DNA from: Dryocosmus kuriphilus
Lineage: Eukaryota; Arthropoda; Insecta; Hymenoptera; Cynipidae
Assembly (NCBI GenBank): GCA_038277395.1
Contig: CM076194.1
Coordinates: 126,039,080-126,103,079, forward strand
Length of the DNA: 64,000 nt
Direction of reading: 5' to 3'
The notes beneath the pieces were generated by a model. The model made no database searches and was not told where the DNA came from. It saw only the letters and a program-made list of their open reading frames with translations. The first letter of the stretch is position 1; each line of letters opens with the position of its first letter. Below, piece by piece: positions 11,301-25,107 of the stretch. Made by a program: the position numbers and the translations under genes.

Positions 11301-14300
11301 AAAATCACAAAATCCATTTTCCGGCTAAACTATGCGAGACACAAAAAAAATATAAGAAATTAAAATTGTTTGCCTCAAAAAAATCTACAAATTTTGCCTT
11401 AACCGGTTTTTTGATAAAATGAACGCTTTTTGTTTTAATCAAGAAAACGCTATTAAAATTCAAAAACTCTGGTTTCCCGCCAAAATGTTCAAGACAAAGA
11501 AAAATAGTGGATAACAAAGTTGTGGAATTCAAAAAGATCTACCAATTTTGTTGGAACTATTTTTTGATAAAATGCACGACTTTTGTTTTAATCAAGAAAA
11601 CGCTATTAAAATTTAAAAACTCTGGTTTCCCGTCAAAATATTCAACATAAAGGAAAATAGTGGAGAACAGAGTTGTTAAATTTAAAAAGATCTGCAAATT
11701 TTGTTCAAACCATTTTTTGATAAAATGCACTGTTTTTGTTTTAATCCATAAAACGTTATTAAAAATCAAGGTTTTCAAATTTCACGCCAAACTATGCAAG
11801 ATACGGAAAAATAATGGTAAACAAAGTTGTTCGCCTCAAAAAGTTTACAAATTTGCTCTCTATCATTTTTTTGATCAGGCGCGTAGTTTTTGAGTTATTC
11901 GTGAAACATGTTATGAAATATAAAGAAAACCACTTTTCAGGGACTAACCGGATTGGATAGTTATTGAAAAACCTGCCCGCTACTCAGGCGCATTCTCATC
12001 ACGTTTGTCGCGCTCACCAATCAATGAAATTATATCTAAAACGTAAATTTCCTCATTTTTTACTACATTCTCATCTCAATGAGAAGGTATTAGTTGTATG
12101 TGAAAACTGACTTTTGCGGATTTCATGAAATCTCGACGTTTCATGACCCCCTGAATCCGAAAAAAAAGGTTTTACGTTGGTGTCCGTCTGTCGTTGTTGT
12201 CGTCATTGTCGTCGTTGTCGTAGTCTGTGGACACGATATCTTTGGAAGGACCCTCGGATTGGATTGCGCTTTGCCACACTTCTTTAAAGTGTAAAAGGTA
12301 AGGACGGGTTCATTAAACAGCCACTTTTGACCAGCGGATATGGTTTTATCCATGAAAAACGGTTATCACAAAATCAAAAAATCCATTTTCCGGCTAAACT
12401 ATGAGACACACAAAAAAAATATAAGAAATTAAAATTGTTTGCCTCAAAAAAATCTACAAATTTTGCCTTAACCGGTTTTTTTGATAAAATGAACGCTTTT
12501 TGTTTTAATCAAGAAAACGCTATTAAAATTCAAAAACTCTGGTTTCCCGCCAAAATGTTCAAGAAAAAGAAAAATAGTAGAGAACAAAGTTGTGGAATTC
12601 AAAAAGATCTACAAATTTTGTTGAATCTATTTTTTGATAAAATATACTGTTTTTGTTTTAATCGATAAAACGTTATTAAAAATCAAGGTTTTCAAATTTC
12701 CCGCCAAACTATGCAAGATACGGAAAAATAATAAAACACATAGTTGTTCGCCTCAAAAAAATTCCCAAATTTGCTCTCTATCATTTTTTCGATCAGACGC
12801 GTTCTTTTTGAGTTATTCGTGAAACATGTTATGAAATATAAAGAAAACCACTTTTCAGGGACACACCGGATTGGATAGTTATTGAAAAACCTGCCCGCTA
12901 CTCTGGCGCATTCTCATCACGTTTGTCGCGCTCACCAATCAATGAAATTATATCTAAAACGTAAATTTCTTCATTTTTTACTACATTCTCATCTCAATGA
13001 GAAGGTATTAGTTGTATGTGAAAACTGACTTTTGCGGATTTCATGAAATCTCGACGTTTCATGGCCCCCTGAATCCGAAAAAAAAGGTTTTACGTCGGTG
13101 TCTGTCAGTCGTTGTCGTCGTCGTTGTCGTCGTTGTCGTAGCCTGTGGACACGATAACTTTCGAAGGACTACTCGGCTTGGATTGCGCTTTGGCACACTT
13201 CTTTAAAGTGTAAAAAGTAAGAACGAGTTCGTTAACCAGCCACTTTTGACCAGCGGATATAGTTTTATCCATCAAAAACGGCTTTCACAAAATCAAAAAA
13301 TCCATTTTCCGGCTAAACTATGAGAGACACAAAAAAAATATAAGAAATTAAAATTGTTTGTCTCAAAAAAATCTACAAATTTTGCATTAACCGTTTTTTG
13401 ATAAAATGAACGCTTTTTGTTTTAATCAAGAACACGCTATTAAAATTTAAAAACTCTGGTTTCCCCCGCCAAAATATTCAAGACAAAGAAAAATAGTAGA
13501 GAACAAAGTTGTGAAATTTAAAAAGATCTACAAATTTTGTTGAAACTATTTTTCGATAAAATGCACGATTTTTGTTTTAATCGATAAAACGTTATTCAAA
13601 ATCAAGGTTTTCAAATTTCCCGCCAAACTATGCAAGATACGGAAAAATAATAATAAACATAGTTGTTCAACTCAAAAAAATTCACAAATCTGCTGTCTAT
13701 CATTTTTTCGATCAGATGCGTAGTTTTTGAGTTATTCGTGAAACATATTATGAAATATAAAGAAAAACACTTTTCAGCAACTAATCGGATTGGATAGTTA
13801 TTGAAAAATCTGCCCGCTACTCAGGCGCATTTTGATCACGTTTCTCGCGCTCACCAACCAATGAAATTATATCTTAAACGTAAATTTCTTCATTTTTTAT
13901 TACATTCTCATCTCAATGAGAAGGTATTAGTTTTATGTGAAAACTGACTTTCGCGGATTTCATGAAATCTCGTAGTCTCATGACCCCCTGAATCCGAAAA
14001 AAAAGGTTTTACGTTGGTGTCTGTCTGTCGTTGTTGTCGTCATTGTCGTTGTCGTAGTCTGCGGACACGATAACTTTCGAAGGACTACTCGGCTTGGATT
14101 GCGCTTTGGCACACTTCTTTAAAGTGTAAAAAGTAAGAACGAGTTCGTTAACCAGCCACTTTTGACCAGCGGATATAGTTTTATCCATCAAAAACGGCTT
14201 TCACAAAATCAAAAAATCCATTTTCCGGCTAAACTATGAGAGACACAAAAAAAATATAAGAAATTAAAATTGTTTGTCTCAAAAAAATCTACAAATTTTG

Positions 14301-17300
14301 CATTAACCGTTTTTTGATAAAATGAACGCTTTTTGTTTTAATCAAGAACACGCTATTAAAATTTAAAAACTCTGGTTTCCCGACAAAATATTCAAGACAA
14401 AGAAAGATAGTAGAGAACAAAGTTGTGGCATTCAAAAAGATCTACAAACTTTGTTGAAACTATTTTTTGATAAAATGCACGATTTTTGTTTTAATCGATA
14501 AAACGTTATTAAAAATCAAGGTTTTCAAATTTCCCGCCAAACTATGCAAGATACGGAAAAATAATAATAAACATAGTTGTTCGCCTCAAAAAAATTCACA
14601 AATTGGCTCTCCAACATTTTTTTCGATCAGACGCGTAGTTTTTGAGTTATTCGTGAAACATGTTATGAAATATAAAGAAAACCACTTTTCAGCAACTAAT
14701 CGGATTGGATAGTTATTGAAAAATCTGCCCGCTACTCAGGCGCATTCTGATCACGTTTTTCTCGCGCTCACCAATCAATGAAATTATATCTAAAACGTAA
14801 ATTTCTTCATTTTTTATTACATTCTCATCTCAATGAGAAGGTATTAGGTTTATGTGAAAACTGACTTTCGCGGATTTCATGAAATCTCGAAGTCTCATGA
14901 CCCCCTGAATCCGAAAAAAAAGGTTTTACGTTGGTGTCTGTCTGTCGTTGTTGTCGTCATTGTCGTTGTCGTAGTCTGCGGACACGATATCTTTGGAAGG
15001 AGTACTCGGATTGGATTGCGCTTTGCCACACTTCTTTAAAGTGTAGAAGGTAAGGACGGGTCCGTTAACCAGCCGGTTTTGACCAGCGAATATGGTTTTA
15101 TCCATGAAAAACTGTTTTCACAAAATCAAAAAATCCATTTTCCGGCTAAACTATGAGAGACACAAAAAAAATGTAAGAAATTAAAATTGTTTACCACAAA
15201 AAAATCTACAAATTTTGCCTTAACCGTTTTTTGATAAAATGAACGCTTTTTGTTTTAATCAAGAAAACGCTGTTAAAATTTAAAAACTCTGGTTTCCCGC
15301 CAAAATGATCAAGACAAAGAAAAATAGTAGAGAACAAAGTTGTGGAATTCAAAAAGATCTACAAATTTTGTTGAAACTATTTTTTGATGAAATACACTGT
15401 TTTTGTTTTAATCCATAAAACGTTATTAAAAATCAAGGTTTTCAAATTTCCCGCCAAACTATGCAAGATAGGGAAAAATAATAATAAGCAAAGTTGTTCG
15501 CCTCAAAAATTTTACAAATTTGCTCTTTATCATTTTTTTGATCAGACAAGTAGTTTTTGAGTTATTCGTGAAACATGTTATGAAATATAAAGAAAACCAC
15601 TTTTCAGGGACTAATCGGATTGGATAGTTATTGAAAAATCTGCCCGCTACTCTGGCGCATTCTCATCATGTTTGTCGCGCTCACCAATCAATGAAATTAT
15701 ATCTAAAACGTAAATTTCTCCATTTTTTACTACATTCTCATCTCAATGAGAAGGTATTAGTTTGTATGTGAAAACTGACTTTCGTGGGTTTCATGAAATC
15801 TCGAAGTCTCATGACACACTGAATCCGAAAAAAAAGGTTTTACGTTGGTGTCTGTCTGTCGTTGTTGTCGTCATTGTCGTCGTTGTCGTAGCCTGTGGAC
15901 ACGATAACTTTCGAAGGACTACTCGGATTGGATTGTGCTTTAGGACACTTCGTTAAAGTGTAAAAAGTAAGGAGGAGTTCGTTAACAAGCCACTTTTGAC
16001 CAGCGGATATGGTTTTTATCCATCAAAAACGGTTTTCACAAAATCAAAAAATCCATTTTCCGGCTAAACTATGCGAGACACAAAAAAATATGAGAAATTA
16101 AAATTGTTTGCCTCAAAAAAATCTACAAATTTTGCCTTAACCGTTTTTTTGATAAAATGAACGCTTATTGTTTTAATCAAGAAAACGCTATTAAAATTTA
16201 AAAACTCTGGTTTCCCGCCAAAATATTCAAGAAAGAGAAAAATAGTGGGAAACAAAGTTGCTACATTTAAAAAGGTCTACAAATTTTTCTGAAACCGTTT
16301 TTTTTTTGATAAAATGCGCGGTTTTTGTTTGAATCGATAAAACGTTATTAAAAATCAAGGTTTTCAAATTTCCTGCCAAACTGTGTAAGATGCGGAAAAA
16401 TAATAATAAACATAGTTGTTCGCCTCAAAAAAATTCATAAATTTGCTCACTATCATTTTTTTGATCAGAAGCGTAGTTTTTGAGATATTCGTGAAATATA
16501 TTATGAAATATAAAGAAAACCACTTTTCAGCGACTAATCGGATTGGATAGTTATTGAAAAATCTGCCCGCTATTAAGGCGCATTCTCATCACGTTTCTCG
16601 CGCTCACCAATCAACGAAATTATATCTAAAACGTAAATTTCTTCATTTTTCATTACATTCTCATCTCAATGAGAAGGTATTAGTTTTATGTGAAAACTGA
16701 CTTTCGCGGATTTCATGAAATTTCGACGTTTCATGACCCCCTGAATCCGAAAAAAAAAGTTGTACGTTGGTGTCTGTCTGTCGTTGTTGTCGTCGTTGTC
16801 GTCGTTGTCGTTGTCGTCGTAGCCTGTGGACACGATAACTTTCGAAGGACTACTCGGATTGGATTGCGCTTTGGCACACTTCTTTAAGGTGTAGAAGGTA
16901 ATTACGAATTCGTTAACCAGCCACTTTTGCCCAGCGGATATAGTTTTATGCATCAAAAACGGCTTTCACAAAATCAAAAAATCCATTTTTCCGGCTAAAC
17001 TATGCGAGACACAAAAAAAAATATAAGAAATATTAAATTGTTCACCACAAAAAAATCTACAAATATAGCCTTAAACCGTTTTTTGATAAAATGAACGCTT
17101 TTTGTTTTAATCGATAAAACGTTATTAAAAATCAAGGTTTTCAAATTTCCCGCCAAACTATGCAAGATAAGGAAAAATAATAATAAACATAGTTGTTCGC
17201 CTCAAAAAAATTCACCAATTTGCTCTCTATCTTTTTTTCGATCAGACGCGTAGTTTTTGAGTTATTCGTGAAGCATGTTATGAAATATAAAGAAAACCAC

Positions 17301-17376
17301 TTTTCAGCAACTAATCGGATTGGATAGTTATTGAAAAATCTGCCCGCTACTCAGGCGCATTCTGATCACGTTTCTC

Positions 17377-20300
17377 GCGCTCACCAATCAATGAAATTAT
17401 ATCTAAAACGTAAATTTCTTCATTTTTTATTACATTCTCATCTCAATGAGAAGGTATTAGTTTCATGTGAAAACTGACTTTCGCTGATTTCATGAAATCT
17501 CGTAGTCTCATGACCCCCTGAATCCGAAAAAAAAGGTTTTACGTTGGTGTCTGTCTGTCGTTGTTGTCGTCGTTGTCGTCGTTGTCGTAGCCTGTGGACA
17601 CGATAACTTTCGAAGGACTACTCGGATTGGATTGTGCTTTTGCACACTTCGTGAAAGTGTAAAAAGTAAGGACGAGTTCGTTAACCAGCCACTTTTGACC
17701 AGCGGATATGGTTTTTATCCATCAAAAAACGGTTTTCACAAAATCAAAAAATCCATTTTCCGGCTAAACTATGAGAGACACAAAAAAAATGTAAGAAATT
17801 AAAATTGTTTACCTCAAAAAAATCTACAAATTTTGCCTGAACCGCTTTTGATAAAATGAACGCTTTTTGTTTTAATCAAGAAAACGCTATTAAAATTTAA
17901 AAACTCTGGTTTCCCCGCCAAAATGTTCAAGACAAAGAAAAATAGTAGGTAACAAAGTTGTGGAATTCAAAAAAATCTACAAATTTTGCCTTAACCGTTT
18001 TTTGATAAAATGAACGCTTATTGTTTTAATCAAGAAAACGCTATTAAAATTTAAAAACTCTGGTTTCCCGCCAAAATATTCGAGAAAAAGAAAAATAGTG
18101 GGAAACAAAGTTGTTACATTTAAAAAGGTCTACAAATTTTGCTGAAACCGTTTTTTGATAAAATGCACGGTTTTTGTTTGAATCGATAAAACGTTATTAA
18201 AAAAATCAAGGTTTTCAAATTTCCTGCCAAACTGTGCAAGATGCGGAAAAATAATAATAAACATAGTTGTTCGCCTCAAAAAAATTCATAAATTTGCTCA
18301 CTATCATTTTTTTGATCAGAAGCGTAGTTTTTGAGTTATTCGTGAAATATATTATGAAATATAAAGAAAACCACTTTTCAGCGACTAATCGGATTGGATA
18401 GTTATTGAAAAATCTGCCCGCTATTAAGGCGCATTCTCATCACGTTTCTCGCGCTCACCAATCAACGAAATTATATCTAAAACGTAAAATTTCTTCATTT
18501 TTCATTACATTCTCATCTCAATGAGAAGGTATTAGTTTTTATGTGAAAACTGACTTTCGCGGATTTCATGAAATCTCGACGTTTCATGACCCCCTGAATC
18601 CGAAAAAAAAGGTTTTACGTTGGTGTCTGTCTGTCGATGTTGTCGTCGTTGTCGTCGTTGTCGTTGTCGTCGCAGCCTGTGGACACAATAACTTTCGAAG
18701 GACTACTGGGTTTGGATTGCGCTTTGGCACACTTCTTGAAAGTGTAAAAAGTAAGGACGAGTTCGTTAACCAGCCACTTTTGACCAGCGGTTATGGTTTT
18801 TATCCATCAAAAACGGTTTTCACAAAATCAAAAAATACATTTTCCGGCTAAACTATGAGAGACACAAAAAAATGTAAGGAATTAAAATTGTTCACCACAA
18901 AAACGTCTACAAATTTTTTTTAAACCGTTTTTTTTGACAAAAAGAACGGCTTTTGTATTAATCAAGAAAACGCTATTAAAATTTAAAAACTCTGGTTTCC
19001 CGCCAAATTATTCAAGACACAAAAAATTCGTAAAGAATAAAGTTATTCAATTCAAAAAGATCTAAAAATTTCGTCTTACTCATTTTTTGATACAATGCAC
19101 CGTTTTTGTTTTAATCGATAAAATGTTATTAAAAATCAAGGTTTTCAAATTTCACGCCAAACTATGCAAGATAGGGAAAAATAATAATAAACAAAGTTGT
19201 TCACCTCAAAAAGTTTACAAATTTGCTTTCTATGATTTTTTTTGATCAGACATGTAGTTTTTGAGTTATTCGTGAAACATGTTATGAAATATAATGAAAA
19301 CCACTTTTCAGGGACTAACCGGATTGGATAGTTATTGAAAAACCTGCCCGCTACTCAGGCGCATTCTCATCACGTTTGTCGCGCTCACCAATCAATGAAA
19401 TTATATCTAAAACGTAAATTTCTTCATTTTTTATTACATTCTCATCTCAATGAGAAGGTATTAGTTTCATGTGAAAACTGACTTTCGCTGATTTCATGAA
19501 ATCTCGTAGTCTCATGACACACTGAATCCGAAAAAAAAGGTTTTACGTTGGTGTCTGTCTGTCGTTGTTGTCGTCGTTGTCGTCGTTGTCGTAGTCTGTG
19601 GACACGATAACTTTCGAAGGACTACTCGGATTGGATTGTGCTTTTGCACACTTCGTGAAAGTGTAAAAAGTAAGGACGAGTTCGTTAACCAGCCACTTTT
19701 GACCAGCGGATATGGTTTTTTATCCATCAAAAACGGTTTTCACAAAATCAAAAAGTCCATTTTCCGGCTAAACTATGAGAGACACAAAAAAAATGTAAGA
19801 AATTAAAATTGTTTACCTCAAAAAAATCTACAAATTTTGCCTGAACCGCTTTTGATAAAATGAACGCTTTTTGTTTTAATCAAGAAAACGCTATTAAAAT
19901 TTAAAAACTCTGGTTTCCCGCCAAAATTTTCAAGACAAAGAAAAATAGTAGATAACAAAGTTGTGGAATTCAAAAAAATCTACAAATTTTGCCTTAAACC
20001 GTTTTTTGATAAAATGAACGCTTATTGTTTTAATCACGAAAACGCTATTAAAATTTAAAAACTCTGGTTTCCCGCCAAAATATTCAAGAAAAAGAAAAAT
20101 AGTGGGAAACAAAGTTGTTACATTTAAAAAGGTCTACAAATTTTGCTAAAACCGTTTTTTGATAAAATGCACGGTTTTTGTTTGAATCGATAAAACGTTA
20201 TTAAAAATCAAGGTTTTCAAATTTCCTGCCAAACTGTGCAAGATGCGGAAAAATAATAATAAACATAGTTGTTCGCCTCAAAAAAATTCATAAATTTGCT

Positions 20301-20650
20301 CACTATCATTTTTTTGATCAGAAGCGTAGTTTTTGTGTTATTCGTGAAATATATTATGAAATATAAAGAAAACCACTTTTCAGCGACTAATCGGATTGGA
20401 TAGTTATTGAAAAATCTGCCCGCTATTAAGGCGCATTCTCATCACGTTTCTCGCGCTCACCAATCAACGAAATTATATCTAAAACGTAAATTTCTTCATT
20501 TTTCATTACATTCTCATCTCAATGAGAAGGTATTAGTTTTATGTGAAAACTGACTTTCGCGGATTTCATGAAATCTCGACGTTTCATGACCCCCTGAATC
20601 CGAAAAAAAAGGTTTTACGTTGGTGTCTGTCTGTCGATGTTGTCGTCGTT

Positions 20651-20682
<32 letters not shown>

Positions 20683-21403
20683 CGTTGTCGTTGTCGTCGC
20701 AGCCTGTGGACACAATAACTTTCGAAGGACTACTGGGTTTGGATTGCGCTTTGGCACACTTCTTGAAAGTGTAAAAAGTAAGGACGAGTTCGTTAACCAG
20801 CCACTTTTGACCAGCGGTTATGGTTTTATCCATCAAAAACGGTTTTCACAAAATCAAAAAATACATTTTCCGGCTAAACTATGAGAGACACAAAAAAATG
20901 TAAGGAATTAAAATTGTTCACCACAAAAACGTCTACAAATTTTTTTTAAACCGTTTTTTGACAAAAAGAACGGCTTTTGTATTAATCAAGAAAACGCTAC
21001 TAAAATTTAAAAACTCTGGTTTCCCGCCAAATTATTCAAGACACAAAAAATTCGTAAAGGATAAAGTTATTCAATTCAAAAAGATCTAAAAATTTCGTCT
21101 TAATCATTTTTTGATACAATGCACCGTTTTTGTTTTAATCGATAAAATGTTATTAAAAATCAAGGTTTTCAAATTTCACGCCAAACTATGCAAGATAGGG
21201 AAAAATAATAATAAACAAAGTTGTTCACCTCAAAAAGTTTACAAATTTGCTCTCTATGATTTTTTTGATCAGACATGTAGTTTTTGAGTTATTCGTGAAA
21301 CATGTTCTGAAATATAATGAAAACCACTTTTCAGGGACTAACCGGATTGGATAGTTATTGAAAAGCCTGCCCGCTACTCAGGCGCATTCTCATCACGTTT
21401 GTC
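17377..21403 (+). repeat. Tandem dimer block of long unit plus diverged unit (period about 2.0 kb)
   Basis: A long unit (17377, 1074 bp) followed by a diverged unit (18451, 930 bp) is repeated as 19381 (1072 bp) and 20453 (951 bp). The diverged units have ACCACAAAAACGTCTAC, a TTTTTGACAAAAAGAACGG core and GACACAAAAAATTCG, which are not in the common type. Both long units carry the same extra-sub-repeat junction, one unlike that of the other long units in the window, so the pair was copied together. Confidence 0.82.
20637..20700 (+). repeat. Expanded GTC minisatellite in the unit at 20453
   Basis: This is a long allele of the in-unit minisatellite with several 6-bp GTCGTT steps in a row among the 9-bp steps. 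The otherwise similar unit at 18451 (tract about 18638-18672) lacks the extra steps, so most of the 21-bp length difference between these two units lies here. That points to replication slippage after the two units were duplicated. Confidence 0.85.
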
Positions 21404-24400
21404 GCGCTCACCAATCAATGAAATTATATCTAAAACGTAAATTTCTTCATTTTTTCTTACATTCTCATCTCAATGAGAAGGTATTAGTTCTATGAGAAAA
21501 CTGACTTTCGGGGATTTCATGAAATTTCGACGTTTCATGACCCCCTGAATCCGAAAAAAAAGTTGTACGTTGGTGTCTGTCTGTCGTTGTTGTCGTCGTT
21601 GTCGTCGTTGTCGTCGTTGTCGTAGTCTGTGGACACGATAACTTTCGAAGCACTACTCGGATTGGATTGTGCTTTGGCACACTTCGTGAAAGTGTAAAAA
21701 GTAAGGACCAGTTCGTTAACCAGCCACTTTTGACCAGCGGATATTGTTTTTTATCCATCAAAAACGGTTTTCACAAAATCAAAAAATCCATTTTCCGGCT
21801 AAACTATGAGCGACACAAAAAAATGTCAGGAATTAAAGTTATTCACCTCAAAAAAATCTACAAATTTTGCCTATCCCGTTTTTTGAGAAAATGAGCGGTT
21901 TTTGTTTTAATCAAGAAAACGCTATTAAAATTTAAAAACTCTGGTTTCCCGCCAAAATATTCAAGGTAAAGAAAAATAGTGGAGAACAAAGTTGTTAAAA
22001 TTTAAAAAGATCTGCAAATTTTGTTCAAACCATTTTTTGATAAAATGCACTGTTTTTGTTTTAATCCATAAAACGTTATTAAAAATCAAGGTTTTCAAAT
22101 TTCCTGCCAAACTATGCAAGATACGGAAAAATAATAATAAACATAGTTGTTCGCCTCAAAAAAATTCATAAATTTGCTCACCATCATTTTTTTGATCAGA
22201 CGCGTAGTTTTTGAGTTATTCGTGAAACATGTTATGAAATATAAAGAAAACCACTTTTCAGCGACTAATCGGATTGGATAGTTATTGAAAAATCTGCCCG
22301 CTACTCAGGCACATCGTCACCACGTTTCTCGCGCTCACCAATCAATGAAATTATATCTAAAACGTAAATTTCTTCATTTTTTATTACATTCTCATCGCAA
22401 TGAGAAGGTATTACTTTTATTTGAAAACTGACTTTCGCGGATTTCATGAAATCTCGACGTTTCATGACCCCCTGAATCCGAAAAAGAAGGTTTTAAGTTG
22501 GTGTCTGTCAGTCGTTGTTGTCGTCGTTGTCGTCGTTGTCGTTGTCGTCGTAGCCTGTGGACACGATAACTTTCGAAGGACTACTCGGATTGGATTGCGC
22601 TTTGGCACACTTCTTTAAGGTGTAGAAGGTAATTACGAATTCGTTAACCAGCCACTTTTGCCCAGCGGATATAGTTTTATGCATCAAAAACGGCTTTCAC
22701 AAAATCAAAAAATCCATTTTCCGGCTAAACTATGCGAGACACAAAAAAAATATAAGAAATATTAAATTGTTCACCACAAAAAAATCTACAAATATATTCT
22801 TAACCGTTTTTTTGATAAAATGAACGCTTTTTGTTTTAATCGATAAAACGTTATTAAAAATCAAGGTTTTCAAATTTCCCGCCAAACTATGCAAGATAAG
22901 GAAAAATAATAATAAACATAGTTGTTCGCTTCAAAAAAATTCACCAATTTGCTCTCTATCATTTTTTCGATCAGACGCGTAGTTTTTGAGTTATTCGTGA
23001 AGCATGTTATGAAATATAAAGAAAACCACTTTTCGGCAACTAATCGGATTGGATAGTTATTGAAAAATCTGCCCGCTACTCAGGCGCATTCTGATCACGT
23101 TTCTCGCGCTCACCAATCAATGAAATTATATCTAAAACGTAAATTTCTTCATTTTTTTATTACATTCTCATCTCAATGAGAAGGTATTAGTTTCATGTGA
23201 AAACTGACTTTCGCTGATTTCATGAAATCTCGTAGTCTCATGACACACTGAATCCGAAAAAAAAGGTTTTACGTTGGTGTCTGTCTGTCGTTGTTGTCGT
23301 CGTTGTCGTCGTTGTCGTAGTCTGTGGACACGATAACTTTCGAAGGACTACTCGGATTGGATTGTGCTTTTGCACACTTCGTGAAAGTGTAAAAAGTAAG
23401 GACGAGTTCGTTAACCAGCCACTTTTGACCAGCGGATATGGTTTTTTATCCATCAAAAACGGTTTTTCACAAAATCAAGAAATCCATTTTCCGGCTAAAC
23501 TATGAGAGACACAAAAAAAATGTAAGAAATTAAAATTGTTTACCTCAAAAAAATCTACAAATTTTGCCTGAACCGCTTTTGATAAAAATGAACGCTTTTT
23601 TGTTTTAATCAAGAAAACGCTATTAAAATTCAAAGACTCTGGTTTCCCGCCAAAATGTTCAAGACAAAGAAAAATAGTAGATAACAAAGTTGTGGAATTC
23701 AAAAAGGTCTACAAATTTTGTTGGAACTATTTTTTGATAAAATGCACGACTTTTGTTGTAATCAAGAAAACGCTATTAAAATTTAAAAACTCTGGTTTCC
23801 CGTCAAAATATTCAACATAAAGGAAAATAGTGGAGAACAGAGTTGTTAAATTTAAAAAGATCTGCAAATTTTGTTCAAACCATTTTTTGATAAAATGCAC
23901 TGTTTTTGTTTTAATCCATAAAACGTTATTAAAAATCAAGGTTTTCAAATTTCCCGCCAAACTATGCAAGATACGGAAAAATAATGGTAAACAAAGTTGT
24001 TCGCCTCAAAAAGTTTACAAATTTGCTCTCTATCATTTTTTTTGATCAGGCGCGTAGTTTTTGAGTTATTCGTGAAACATGTTATGAAATATAAAGAAAA
24101 CCACTTTTCAGCGACTAATCGGATTGGATAGTTATTGAAAAATCTGCCCGCTATTAAGGCGCATTCTCATCACGTTTCTCGCGCTCACCAATCAACGAAA
24201 TTATATCTAAAACGTAAATTTCTTCATTTTTCATTACATTCTCATCTCAATGAGAAGGTATTAGTTTTATGTGAAAACTGACTTTCGCGGATTTCATGAA
24301 ATCTCGACGTTTCATGACCCCCTGAATCCGAAAAAAAAGGTTTTACGTTGATGTCTGTCTGTCGATGTTGTCGTCGTTGTCGTCGTTGTCGTTGTCGTCG

Positions 24401-25107
24401 CAGCCTGTGGACACGATAACTTTCGAAGGACTACTGGGTTTGGATTGCGCTTTGGCACACTTCTTGAAAGTGTAAAAAGTAAGGACGAGTTTCGTTAACC
24501 AGCCACTTTTGACCAGCGGTTATGGTTTTATCCATCAAAAACGGTTTTCACAAAATCAAAAAATACATTTTCCGGCTAAACTATGAGAGACACAAAAAAA
24601 TGTAAGGAATTAAAATTGTTCACCACAAAAAACGTCTACAAATTTTTTTTAAACCGTTTTTTTGACAAAAAGAACGGTTTTTGTATTAATCAAGAAAACG
24701 CTATTAAAATTTAAAAACTCTGGTTTCCCGCCAAATTATTCAAGACACAAAAAATTCGTAAAGGACAAAGTTATTCAATTCAAAAAGATCTAAAAATTTC
24801 GTCTTAATCATTTTTTGATACAATGCACCGTTTTTGTTTTAATCGATAAAATGTTATTAAAAATCAAGGTTTTCAAATTTCACGCCAAACTATGCAAGAT
24901 AGGGAAAAATAATAATAAACAAAGTTGTTCACCTCAAAAAGTTTACAAATTTGCTCTCTATGATTTTTTTGATCAGACATGTAGTTTTTGAGTTATTCGT
25001 GAAACATGTTATGAAATATAATGAAAACCACTTTTCAGGGACTAACCGGATTGGATAGTTATTGAAAAACCTGCCCGCTACTCAGGCGCATTCTCATCAC
25101 GTTTGTC
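21404..25107 (+). repeat. Four-unit higher-order repeat, copy 1 (3704 bp)
   Basis: Unit lengths are 927, 775, 1075 and 927 bp. The next 927-bp and 775-bp units (25108 and 26035) and the interrupted long unit (26810) follow the same order. The offset is 3704 bp between the homologous segments at 21465 and 25169. Distinctive shared changes include CAGGCACATCG before the short unit, AAAAAGAAGG after CTGAATCC, and GACACACTGAATCC in the long unit. Confidence 0.85.
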
